Shown here piece after piece: positions 1-4,692 of a stretch of 5,162 nucleotides of DNA. This DNA comes from Bacillota bacterium (GTDB taxonomy: Bacteria; Bacillota_E; Sulfobacillia; Sulfobacillales; Sulfobacillaceae), in contig JAKAAL010000405.1 in NCBI GenBank assembly GCA_021802375.1, forward strand, positions 1 to 5,162. The letters run 5' to 3'. The first letter of the stretch is position 1, and the number at the start of each line of letters is the position of its first letter. The notes beneath the pieces were generated by a model. That model was not told where the DNA came from. It ran no database searches and saw only the letters and a list, made by a program, of their open reading frames with translations. Both the position numbers and the translations under genes were made by a program.

Positions 1-338
1 TGGAGGGGCTCGACCTTTCTTTGGCTACGCTGGTCGGCTTTGAAAACCATGGGGGCGTGACCTATCTCGGGCCTGATGCCACGCCTTTGGCCCGGGTAAG
101 CACGGGATCGGGCAACAACGGCGTGGATGGAAGCGAAGGCGTCGTGAGAAACCATGTGGTTGGCACCTATCTGCACGGATCATTGTTGCCGAAGAACCCC
201 CATTTGGCGGATCGGCTCATTTCCTGGGCCCTACGCTATGCGGAAATCCAAGACGCGTTCATGGCGGATCTGAACGATGAATGGGAGTATAGAGCGCATC
301 AGGCCATGCTCAGCCGCCAGTCAGAGCGGCATCGCTAA
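1..338 (+). CDS. gatD: Lipid II isoglutaminyl synthase, glutaminase subunit GatD (3' end only)
   Basis: The frame is open from the window edge (first complete codon at base 3) to TAA at 336-338, giving 111 residues of the C-terminal part. The motifs GFENHGG, GNNGVDGSEG and GTYLHGSLLPKNP are those of GatD, a class I (CobB/CobQ-like) glutamine amidotransferase. The His in TYLHG corresponds to the catalytic His of the Cys-His pair; the nucleophile Cys lies upstream of the window. In the known family GatD releases ammonia from glutamine and passes it to MurT, which amidates the alpha-carboxyl of D-Glu in the lipid II stem peptide at the inner face of the membrane. MurT is therefore expected just upstream. 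A TTG at 21 falls inside the conserved domain and is not the real start. The tail of about 25 residues after the domain is polar and charged. Identification is secure; only the missing 5' part limits it. Confidence 0.93.
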   Translation, partial: EGLDLSLATLVGFENHGGVTYLGPDATPLARVSTGSGNNGVDGSEGVVRNHVVGTYLHGSLLPKNPHLADRLISWALRYAEIQDAFMADLNDEWEYRAHQAMLSRQSERHR

Positions 339-347
339 GCCAAATCA

Positions 348-356
348 TGCTATACT
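348..356 (+). promoter_or_regulatory. Extended -10 promoter for the tatA-cysK-tRNA-Sec unit
   Basis: TGCTATACT fits the extended -10 pattern TGnTATAAT with one mismatch. It lies 9 nt after the gatD stop and would start transcription near base 363, about 50 nt ahead of tatA. No good -35 is seen at the usual distance, which is acceptable for an extended -10 promoter. It is the only promoter-like site between gatD and tatA. Confidence 0.5.
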
Positions 357-414
357 ATCGGCAGTGCGATACGACGAGAGGCTTTAGTTCTCCCTGCGGA
401 AAGAAGGGACGATG

Positions 415-615
415 ATGGATCTTTTGTCTCCGGTCCACATTTTATTGCTACTAATTGTAGCGTTGTTGGTGTTTGGACCGAACAAGCTTCCAGAAATCGG
501 GGCCGGACTCGGCCGAAGTATTCGTGAATTTAAGCAGGCGATGAGCGCTAGGGACAGTGGCCACGAGATACCCGCTCAAATGGTGACGAAGGACGACACT
601 GTGTCCAAGGACTGA
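415..615 (+). CDS. tatA: Sec-independent protein translocase protein TatA
   Basis: A 66-residue protein with the complete TatA/TatE plan: a short N-terminus, one transmembrane helix (about residues 4-20, LSPVHILLLLIVALLVF), the FGP hinge at 20-22, LPE at 25-27, an amphipathic helix to about residue 43 (GAGLGRSIREFKQAM), and a short polar tail. TatA oligomers form or line the pore through which folded twin-arginine proteins cross the cytoplasmic membrane, together with TatC. Two ATG codons in tandem, 412 and 415, could start it; AGAAGG at 402-407 is 7 nt from 415 but only 4 nt from 412, so 415 is preferred. Length is at the short end for the family. No tatC is visible here. cysK follows after 34 nt on the same strand, so the two are probably co-transcribed; nothing suggests a functional link between them. 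Confidence 0.93.
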   Translation: MDLLSPVHILLLLIVALLVFGPNKLPEIGAGLGRSIREFKQAMSARDSGHEIPAQMVTKDDTVSKD

Positions 616-649
616 GATCGCTCGCCAGCCTCATCTAAAGGAGCGAGCA

Positions 650-1642
650 ATGGCAAAGTTGGAGCGGCTGATTGGCCAGACCCCGCTGGTGCGTTTGGAG
701 CAAATCTCTGAACGGTATCAGTTAGAGGTGTTGGCGAAGTTGGAAGCCTTTAACCCAGGCGGTTCGATTAAGGATCGTACGGCCTGGTCCTTGGTGGCAG
801 ATGCTAAGTCCCGCGGACTCATCCATGCCGACACGGTGATCATTGAGGCGACCTCCGGAAACACGGGGATCGCCTTGGCTATGGTGTGCGCTGAACTGCA
901 TCTGCCCTTGGTGGTGTTTATGCCCAAAGGGCAAAGCATGGAACGAAAGCAGTTATTTTGGGCGTACGGCGCGACCGTGATTGAAACACCCCAGGCCGAA
1001 CGGACGCCGGGGGCGATTTTGCGGGCTAAAGCCTTAGCCGAAGTGATGCCCGAAGGCTTGATGTTGCGTCAGCATGAGAATCCCGCCAATCCGGAGGTCC
1101 ATGAAAAGACTACCGGACCCGAGATTTGGCAGGCCACCGACGGTCAAATTGACGTGTTCTTAGCTGGAGTGGGTACGGGGGGCACCATCACCGGAACGGG
1201 TCGCTTTCTCAAGGGAATGAATCCGGCCATTCAGGTGGTCGCGGTGGAACCCAAAACCTCGGCCGTGCTAAACGGGAAACCCGCGGGTGCCCATAAGATT
1301 CAGGGCATCGGCGCGGGATTTATCCCTGGGGTGTACGATTCCAGCGTCGTTGACATGGTTATTGATGTGGACGACGACGAGGCGTTAGCGGCCGTCCAGA
1401 TCCTTCCGAAAACGGAAGGACTTTTAGTCGGGATTTCTTCGGGCGCGGTCTATCGGGCCGCAGAAAGTCTGGCAGAGTCCGGGGCATACCAGGGAAAGCG
1501 CATGGTGCTTATCTTTGCCGATTCCGGTGAACGCTATCTTTCGACGGGAATTTATGCGCCCACGGATGACCAATGGGTCAAAGCGAGGCTTTCGCTCGAA
1601 GAGCAAGGAAAGGTTTTTGACAGCGTCGCGCAAAATCCGTAA
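650..1642 (+). CDS. cysK: Cysteine synthase (O-acetylserine sulfhydrylase, CysK/CysM family)
   Basis: A 330-residue fold-type II PLP enzyme of full family length. The PLP Schiff-base lysine is K41 in NPGGSIKDR (35-43). The substrate loop TSGNTG is at 68-73, the Gly-rich phosphate loop GTGGT at 175-179, the conserved KIQGIGAGFIP segment at 216-226, and the C-terminal pyridine-nitrogen motif DSGERYLST at 291-299. HEKTTGPEIW (151-160) is typical of CysK, while EATSGNTG resembles CysM, so the subtype is not fully settled. The known reaction is O-acetylserine plus sulfide giving cysteine and acetate in the cytoplasm; family members can also use other nucleophiles, including selenide in vitro. AAAGGAG at 637-643 lies 6 nt before the ATG and fixes the start. 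The gene sits between tatA (34 nt upstream) and the selenocysteine tRNA (14 nt downstream), with no promoter seen in either gap. Confidence 0.95.
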   Translation: MAKLERLIGQTPLVRLEQISERYQLEVLAKLEAFNPGGSIKDRTAWSLVADAKSRGLIHADTVIIEATSGNTGIALAMVCAELHLPLVVFMPKGQSMERKQLFWAYGATVIETPQAERTPGAILRAKALAEVMPEGLMLRQHENPANPEVHEKTTGPEIWQATDGQIDVFLAGVGTGGTITGTGRFLKGMNPAIQVVAVEPKTSAVLNGKPAGAHKIQGIGAGFIPGVYDSSVVDMVIDVDDDEALAAVQILPKTEGLLVGISSGAVYRAAESLAESGAYQGKRMVLIFADSGERYLSTGIYAPTDDQWVKARLSLEEQGKVFDSVAQNP

Positions 1643-1656
1643 AATTACCGTGAAGC

Positions 1657-1752
1657 GGGGGTAGGAGGGGGCTTGGTGCCTTCCTTGGACTTCAAATCCA
1701 ATGGCCGGCTTTAGAAGTCGGCGGTGGGTTCGATTCCCACATACTCCCGCCA
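1657..1752 (+). tRNA. selC: tRNA-Sec (anticodon TCA, reads UGA)
   Basis: The 96-nt sequence folds as a bacterial selenocysteine tRNA. The acceptor stem pairs 1657-1664 with 1741-1748: seven pairs including one G-U, and a G-A opposition at the eighth, inner position. The D stem pairs 1667-1672 with 1678-1683 (6 bp, two G-U) around the tiny loop TTGGT. The anticodon stem 1685-1689/1697-1701 closes the loop CTTCAAA, with anticodon TCA at 1692-1694. The long variable arm pairs 1704-1709 with 1717-1722. The T stem GTGGG/CCCAC (1724-1728/1736-1740) closes TTCGATT. The discriminator is G1749 and CCA is encoded at 1750-1752. The 8+5 acceptor/T pattern, 6-bp D stem and long variable arm are the known determinants for seryl-tRNA synthetase, SelA and SelB. 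Its presence implies that the host makes at least one selenoprotein. No SelA, SelB or SelD gene is in view. Confidence 0.97.
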
Positions 1753-1762
1753 AAATCAAGTT

Positions 1763-1790
1763 CCGCAATGATTTGCGGGTTTTTTATTTT
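1763..1790 (+). terminator. Rho-independent terminator after tRNA-Sec
   Basis: CCGCAA (1763-1768) and TTGCGG (1773-1778) form a perfect 6-bp stem around TGAT, followed by GTTTTTTATTTT (1779-1790). It begins 11 nt after the tRNA CCA and ends the tatA-cysK-tRNA unit. That both the tRNA 3' end and its own terminator are intact means that any element inserted here did so without removing this end, or entered beyond it. Confidence 0.88.
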
Positions 1791-1829
1791 GCGCTCAGGC
1801 GCGTCAAAAAGAAGCAGTGATGGCCCCGC

Positions 1830-2009
1830 GGGCCGCACGACGGGCCGCAGGAAATTCCACGCCATTCTCCAATGCGTTCCGCGACGCTTCACGAAATCCC
1901 TGAATGCCCCACGGCACTCCAGCACGATTTTCGACATTCCTAAAAGCGACCTCATAAAAAAATAGTCCGATCTGCCGGGTAGACCGGCGGGCCGCAGACA
2001 TGGGCCGCA
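1830..2009 (+). repeat. Four GGGCCGCA direct repeats in two pairs
   Basis: GGGCCGCA occurs at 1830-1837, 1842-1849, 1989-1996 and 2002-2009. Within each pair the copies start 12 and 13 bp apart, which puts them close to one helical turn; the pairs are 147-148 bp apart. Three of the four continue as GGGCCGCAG. An overlapping inverted core, GCGGCCC, is at 2041-2047. Paired 8-mers at helical spacing next to replication genes suggest protein-binding sites, either operators or iterons. Confidence 0.6.
1931..1958 (+). promoter_or_regulatory. Weak promoter candidate for the helicase-initiator operon
   Basis: TCGACA (1931-1936, five of six matches to TTGACA), a 16-nt spacer, and CATAAA (1953-1958, four of six matches to TATAAT) form the best sigma-70-like pair in the leader. 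Transcription would start near 1965, leaving an untranslated leader of about 260 nt. The site lies between the two GGGCCGCA pairs, so a protein bound to them could control it. Confidence 0.3.
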
Positions 2010-2013
2010 GAAA

Positions 2014-2038
2014 CATCCTGGTTCCCGTCTCCGGGATG
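2014..2038 (+). other. Leader stem-loop 1
   Basis: CATCCTGG (2014-2021) pairs with CCGGGATG (2031-2038), 8 bp with one T-G, around a 9-nt loop. It begins 4 nt after the last GGGCCGCA copy. No T-run follows, so it is not a terminator. Confidence 0.4.
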
Positions 2039-2064
2039 AGGCGGCCCCGTCCGTTTAACCCTTC

Positions 2065-2100
2065 AAGATTTAGGCCCCGATACCCAAGGGCCTGTATCTT
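2065..2100 (+). other. Leader stem-loop 2 (long imperfect hairpin)
   Basis: AAGAT (2065-2069) pairs with ATCTT (2096-2100), and AGGCCC (2072-2077) with GGGCCT (2088-2093). A T-G pair and one T-T mismatch lie between the two helices. That makes 12 pairs around a 10-nt loop, the longest hairpin of the leader. No T-run follows. Confidence 0.5.
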
Positions 2101-2115
2101 CACGCCTCAACGACG

Positions 2116-2158
2116 GGGACTGGTGCCTGATTTTGGCGAGGCGGTCGACAACAGTCCC
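2116..2158 (+). other. Leader stem-loop 3 (nested)
   Basis: GGGACTG (2116-2122) pairs perfectly with CAGTCCC (2152-2158). Inside it, GCCT (2125-2128) can pair with AGGC (2139-2142). The span between the outer arms is 29 nt, so formation as RNA is plausible but not certain. Confidence 0.4.
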
Positions 2159-2167
2159 ACAGGGTGC

Positions 2168-2190
2168 TCGGCCGCCGATAGCATGGCCGA
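2168..2190 (+). other. Leader stem-loop 4, just ahead of the helicase ribosome-binding site
   Basis: TCGGCC (2168-2173) pairs with GGCCGA (2185-2190) around an 11-nt loop. It ends 19 nt before the Shine-Dalgarno, which it leaves exposed. Confidence 0.35.
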
Positions 2191-2209
2191 CTCACTCTCG
2201 GGATGACAT

Positions 2210-2215
2210 AGGAGG
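2210..2215 (+). promoter_or_regulatory. Ribosome-binding site that sets the helicase start
   Basis: A perfect AGGAGG lies 7 nt upstream of ATG 2223. It excludes the in-frame ATG at 2133, which would add 30 residues, has no Shine-Dalgarno, and would translate stem-loops 3 and 4. Confidence 0.85.
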
Positions 2216-2222
2216 TATCTTC

Positions 2223-3551
2223 ATGACGACAGACGACACGCACAACCCCAGCAATCCCCCTGCCGGCCACCAAGCGGCCGAAGCGGGCAATCCCCCACAG
2301 TCGCGGCCTCGGAGTAACGTCGTCACGCTCATCGACGACGCCCGGCCACGGGCCACGGCAACCGCATCAGCAGACGGTGCCGCGGCCCCGCCACGGCATG
2401 CGGCGATCATTCGCAAAAATCAACCCAAGCCACCACTCAAGGGTCAGACCATGGTGGAGATTTGGGCCGATATCGCGCAGGTGCCCCCGGGTATCCCGGC
2501 ATTAGCGGCTCTCCAAGGCGTGCAGCCGCTTATCGCCTATCAGCCGGGGCTGAGCATTATTGCGGCCCCCACCAGTGCGGGAAAGACGACATTTCTGATG
2601 GCCCAAGTGGCCGAGTGGCTGTTGGGCCCGCAGTATTCGGGCAACATCCTCGTTTGGTCCGCAGAAACGCCGCGGCCGAAGCTGTGGGCGAAAATTATGG
2701 CCCAAGCCGCGAAAATGACCATGTGGCAGGTGATCGAAGACATCAAACAAACTCCCAGCCGGCAAGGTGCGTTGGTCCCGGAGCTTGAGCAGGCCCGGCA
2801 AGCGTTTGACTCGGTAGCGGAGCGCCTGGTGATCATGGACGAGGATACCACTGCGGTTGAGCTGTTGGAGGTCGCCGACCGGCTGGCCGCCCGCCCGGAC
2901 GGCCTCCTAGCAGTTGTGATCGACTACTTGCAAGAGCTCCCCGCCGTCTCCGACGATCATCCGTGGGCTGACCGACTCAGCCGGAATCGCGAACTGGAAA
3001 TTGGCTGGATTGCCCGCGAGTTGCGCCGATGGGGCATGCGGGCGGGCGTTCCGGTCTTAGCGGCCGCCCAGTTCAACCGCACTGTATCCAAAAGTTCCGG
3101 TTGGGTGCCTGATCTGTTGCAACTCCGGGAAAGCGGGCGGATCGAGCAAAACGCGGGGTTGGTTTTGGGGCTCCGAAACGAAACGATGAGCGGGGCGCAA
3201 CTGACGGCCCAGAGCAATGCCGGCGTCGCGCACTCGAAAACTTACGCATCGTGGGATCCGGACGCTCTGGAAATGGGCCGGCAGAGCGGCATGCTCAGTG
3301 TGCGGCATGAGCACCCGGCCGAAGACGAGTGGATCTTGCTGGAAGCGTTCGTCCTCAAAAATCGGGAGTACGGAGGCGTGGGGACGGTGGTACCGATGGC
3401 CCTGAACGCCGCGTGGGGCCGAATTGAGCCGCTACAGGCACGGATTACGGTCCACCCAGGGAGTTTCGGAAAAAGAGTCAAACAGGGCGCGCAGGAGGGG
3501 GACATCCATGACGAGGCAGACGAGCAAAAAATTCCGGACTGGCTCCAATAG
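2223..3551 (+). CDS. DnaB/RepA-type replicative helicase (RecA-fold domain, no DnaB N-terminal domain)
   Basis: A 442-residue protein. Residues 1-75 are rich in Pro, Ala and polar residues and look disordered. From about 95 to 400 it is a DnaB-family RecA-like motor. Walker A is APTSAGKTT (115-123, K121). H1a is WSAET with catalytic E148. Walker B is VVIDYLQEL with D234. H3 is AAQFNR with Q283, followed by the DnaB signature LRESGRIEQNAG (301-312). H4 is LKNREYG (378-384); K379 and R381 correspond to the lysine and arginine fingers that reach into the neighbouring subunit. The C-terminus is acidic. Such proteins form hexameric rings that unwind DNA at forks. The helical N-terminal domain by which DnaB meets primase and loader is absent, as in the compact RepA helicase of IncQ plasmids, though this protein is much longer. 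The initiator gene overlaps its last 44 nt. A RecA-like regulator of the KaiC/RadA type is less likely given the LRESG and KNR motifs. Confidence 0.88.
   Translation: MTTDDTHNPSNPPAGHQAAEAGNPPQSRPRSNVVTLIDDARPRATATASADGAAAPPRHAAIIRKNQPKPPLKGQTMVEIWADIAQVPPGIPALAALQGVQPLIAYQPGLSIIAAPTSAGKTTFLMAQVAEWLLGPQYSGNILVWSAETPRPKLWAKIMAQAAKMTMWQVIEDIKQTPSRQGALVPELEQARQAFDSVAERLVIMDEDTTAVELLEVADRLAARPDGLLAVVIDYLQELPAVSDDHPWADRLSRNRELEIGWIARELRRWGMRAGVPVLAAAQFNRTVSKSSGWVPDLLQLRESGRIEQNAGLVLGLRNETMSGAQLTAQSNAGVAHSKTYASWDPDALEMGRQSGMLSVRHEHPAEDEWILLEAFVLKNREYGGVGTVVPMALNAAWGRIEPLQARITVHPGSFGKRVKQGAQEGDIHDEADEQKIPDWLQ
3493..3498 (+). promoter_or_regulatory. Ribosome-binding site inside the helicase gene that sets the initiator start
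   Basis: AGGAGG at 3493-3498, followed by GGG, lies 9 nt before ATG 3508, within the last codons of the helicase gene. It supports 3508 over the earlier in-frame ATG at 3424 and the later ATG at 3664, neither of which has a comparable site. The overlap points to coupled translation. Confidence 0.8.
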
Positions 3552-4356
3552 GAGCGGAAGATCACGTGTGACAGGGCCGCCTGCCGGCCCCGTCATCGCC
3601 CCGGCGATTATTAGTCGTGTCCCAACGTTCCAGCCCACCTTCCGGCGAGGACAACCGCGGGGCATGGACGACACCTTCACGACACAGTTTGGCACCGTAA
3701 GGGTCGCTGGACGACTGACGGAGACGCATCGGAAGGTGCTGGATGCCATCTTTGCTACGGCTATCGAGGAATACGACATGCCGACTGGAGCTAAGGCATT
3801 CCTGGTCGATCCGTATCAACTTGCCAAAGTCGCGAATGTGAACCACAAGCCGGCATGGCTTGCCACGCTGATGCGAGACATGCGTCATGCTGACGTTCTG
3901 ATCGTCGACCACAAAACTGGGTTGGAACACCATGCCGGGATCGTCAGTGAATATCGCGAGTCACCTCGGCGGGTACAGCTACCCGGCGGCGCTCTACACG
4001 GCGATCGACCACTCATGATCGTGACCATCAGTAGCGCATGGATGCGTATCTACCGGGCCAGCTTGACGGTTCGATACCGAAGCGTGCTATCAATTATTAA
4101 CCAGGCCCGACATGCCGCAACCCACGCGTTGGCACTGCACATTTTGACCAATACCCAGTATAGTCGTGCGCTGGCCCAGAGTCTGACGGAAATCGGGGCC
4201 TGGCGTGACGATATGAGCGATCGCGGTCGGCGGAAGGTCGTGGCTGAGGTGTTGGACGAGGCGGACCTATTAAACAAGCTCGGTATTACCATCGACCGAG
4301 GCATCGTGCATTATCGGCAGCATCACATGGTGCATTTCAGCAATCCCGTGTCGTGA
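3508..4356 (+). CDS. Putative replication initiator, two winged-helix domains (IncQ RepC-like architecture)
   Basis: A 282-residue basic protein. Residues 1-50 are Arg/Ser/Pro rich and probably unstructured. A first winged-helix-like unit runs from about 65 to 150: LTETHRKVLDAIF, then YQLAKVANV, then WLATLMRDMRHADVLIVD, then a strand and GIVSEYR. A second runs from about 168 to 270: LMIVTISSAWMRIY, RSVLSIINQARHAATHALALHIL, SLTEIGAW, and RGRRKVVAEVLDEADLLNKLGI. Duplicated winged helices with the pattern helix, LAK, then IxxLxxAxVL are the plan of plasmid initiators such as RepC of IncQ, TrfA and Rep_3 proteins, which bind iterons and open the origin. The length, the place after a DnaB-like helicase with a 44-nt overlap, and the palindrome-rich region right behind it all agree. 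I do not recognise a close named relative. A transcription regulator is the main alternative. No catalytic motif (relaxase or primase) is seen. Confidence 0.65.
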   Translation: MTRQTSKKFRTGSNRSGRSRVTGPPAGPVIAPAIISRVPTFQPTFRRGQPRGMDDTFTTQFGTVRVAGRLTETHRKVLDAIFATAIEEYDMPTGAKAFLVDPYQLAKVANVNHKPAWLATLMRDMRHADVLIVDHKTGLEHHAGIVSEYRESPRRVQLPGGALHGDRPLMIVTISSAWMRIYRASLTVRYRSVLSIINQARHAATHALALHILTNTQYSRALAQSLTEIGAWRDDMSDRGRRKVVAEVLDEADLLNKLGITIDRGIVHYRQHHMVHFSNPVS

Positions 4357-4390
4357 GGACGGAAGCGGAACCTATTTCCACGGCCTCCCA

Positions 4391-4414
4391 AGAGATCTCT
4401 AGAGATATCTAGAG
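4391..4414. repeat. Tandem near-identical decamers with nested palindromes
   Basis: AGAGATCTCT (4391-4400, itself a perfect palindrome) is followed directly by AGAGATATCT (4401-4410) and AGAG. The stretch can also fold as CTCTAGA (4397-4403), loop GATA, TCTAGAG (4408-4414). It is more A/T rich than its surroundings and abuts the 13-bp inverted repeat. Confidence 0.6.
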
Positions 4415-4453
4415 AGCGGTGGGGACACTCCTCAAAGTCCTGTCCCCACCGCT
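4415..4453. repeat. Perfect 13-bp inverted repeat
   Basis: AGCGGTGGGGACA (4415-4427) and TGTCCCCACCGCT (4441-4453) are exact complements around a 13-nt spacer. The arms are G+C rich. The sequence after it is ACCCCTTG, without a T-run, so it is not a standard Rho-independent terminator for the upstream gene, although it may still slow or stop transcription. A single-strand initiation hairpin or initiator-binding site is the alternative. Confidence 0.75.
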
Positions 4454-4458
4454 ACCCC

Positions 4459-4470
4459 TTGTGATCACAA
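4459..4470. repeat. 12-bp perfect palindrome
   Basis: TTGTGATCACAA is fully self-complementary with no spacer and is followed by a short A-run (4471-4474). It lies 5 nt after the 13-bp inverted repeat. Confidence 0.55.
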
Positions 4471-4476
4471 AAAAGG

Positions 4477-4485
4477 CTGTCCACA
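4477..4485 (+). promoter_or_regulatory. DnaA-box-like site
   Basis: CTGTCCACA differs by one base from TTGTCCACA, the form of the DnaA box common in G+C-rich Gram-positives, and by two from TTATCCACA. It stands alone between two 12-bp palindromes. A single box may be chance. Confidence 0.35.
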
Positions 4486-4490
4486 GTGGC

Positions 4491-4502
4491 CCGGCATGCC
4501 GG
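4491..4502. repeat. 12-bp perfect palindrome
   Basis: CCGGCATGCCGG is fully self-complementary. The core GCATGCC recurs at 4533-4539. It is the third symmetric site within 90 bp. Confidence 0.5.
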
Positions 4503-4579
4503 CGCGCGATCGTCGATGGCCCGTACCTGGGCGCATGCCCCTACACGCTCAACTCGTGATGATGGGTCGGGGGCCTTCG

Positions 4580-4589
4580 TCGTTAACGA
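4580..4589. repeat. 10-bp palindrome
   Basis: TCGTTAACGA is fully self-complementary and lies 13 nt ahead of the A/T-rich inverted repeat. Confidence 0.4.
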
Positions 4590-4602
4590 GGCCGGGCGTG
4601 GC

Positions 4603-4626
4603 GAAAAAAGTACTCGTACTTTTTTC
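4603..4626. repeat. A/T-rich 11-bp inverted repeat
   Basis: GAAAAAAGTAC (4603-4613) and GTACTTTTTTC (4616-4626) are exact complements separated by TC. The A-run on one side and T-run on the other are symmetric, so it could act as a weak terminator in either direction between the converging genes. It could equally be the easily melted element of an origin, or an operator. The stem has few G-C pairs, so it would be a weak terminator. Confidence 0.6.
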
Positions 4627-4682
4627 AATGATGCTACCCTACGCGCCTCGGATGTTCACGCCGCGACACCGGCAACCCACCC

Positions 4683-4692
4683 GGCGGCCGCC
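4683..4692. repeat. 10-bp G/C palindrome
   Basis: GGCGGCCGCC is self-complementary. In such G+C-rich sequence this may be chance. Confidence 0.25.

Larger units (their letters stand above)
1791..2222. other. Non-coding leader between tRNA-Sec terminator and helicase gene
   Basis: No convincing gene lies in these 432 bases. Short open frames exist on both strands, but they lack recognisable motifs and mostly lack a Shine-Dalgarno. What is visible is a set of four GGGCCGCA repeats, a weak promoter candidate, and four stem-loops (2014-2038, 2065-2100, 2116-2158, 2168-2190) ending just before the helicase ribosome-binding site. This looks like a control region for the replication genes, possibly through a structured or antisense-regulated leader RNA. 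That role is inference. Confidence 0.6.

Noticed and set aside
650..1642. Possible UGA recoding or selenoprotein in the window
   Set aside because: No gene here has an in-frame TGA before its natural end, and no SECIS-like hairpin follows any TGA.
1424..1768. Minus-strand open frame of 114 codons
   Set aside because: It overlaps the 3' third of cysK and the whole tRNA in antisense; no motif and no independent support.
1724..1790. Search for a second copy of the tRNA 3' end as an attachment site
   Set aside because: No repeat of the T-arm, acceptor or terminator sequence was found elsewhere in the window, so no att pair can be called here.
1692..1955. Minus-strand open frame of 87 codons ending in MWESNPPPTSKAGHWI
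   Set aside because: Its C-terminal part is the tRNA-Sec read antisense, a common false prediction over tRNA genes with a long variable arm.
1804..2103. Minus-strand open frame of 99 codons in the leader region
   Set aside because: It has a weak GAGG ahead of the ATG, but the protein shows no recognisable motif, and all four GGGCCGCA repeats and two hairpins lie inside it. A small unknown gene cannot be fully excluded.
2000..2206. Plus-strand open frame of 68 codons before the helicase gene
   Set aside because: No Shine-Dalgarno, Arg/Pro-rich composition typical of chance frames in G+C-rich DNA, and it runs through the stem-loops.
2133..2222. Earlier in-frame ATG for the helicase gene
   Set aside because: It has no ribosome-binding site, whereas ATG 2223 has a perfect AGGAGG at 7 nt.
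3424..3507. Earlier in-frame ATG for the initiator gene
   Set aside because: It would extend the overlap with the helicase gene and has no Shine-Dalgarno; 3508 has AGGAGG at 9 nt.
4459..4470. CRP-type binding site in TTGTGATCACAA
   Set aside because: CRP sites have a 6-bp spacer between TGTGA and TCACA; here the halves are joined directly.
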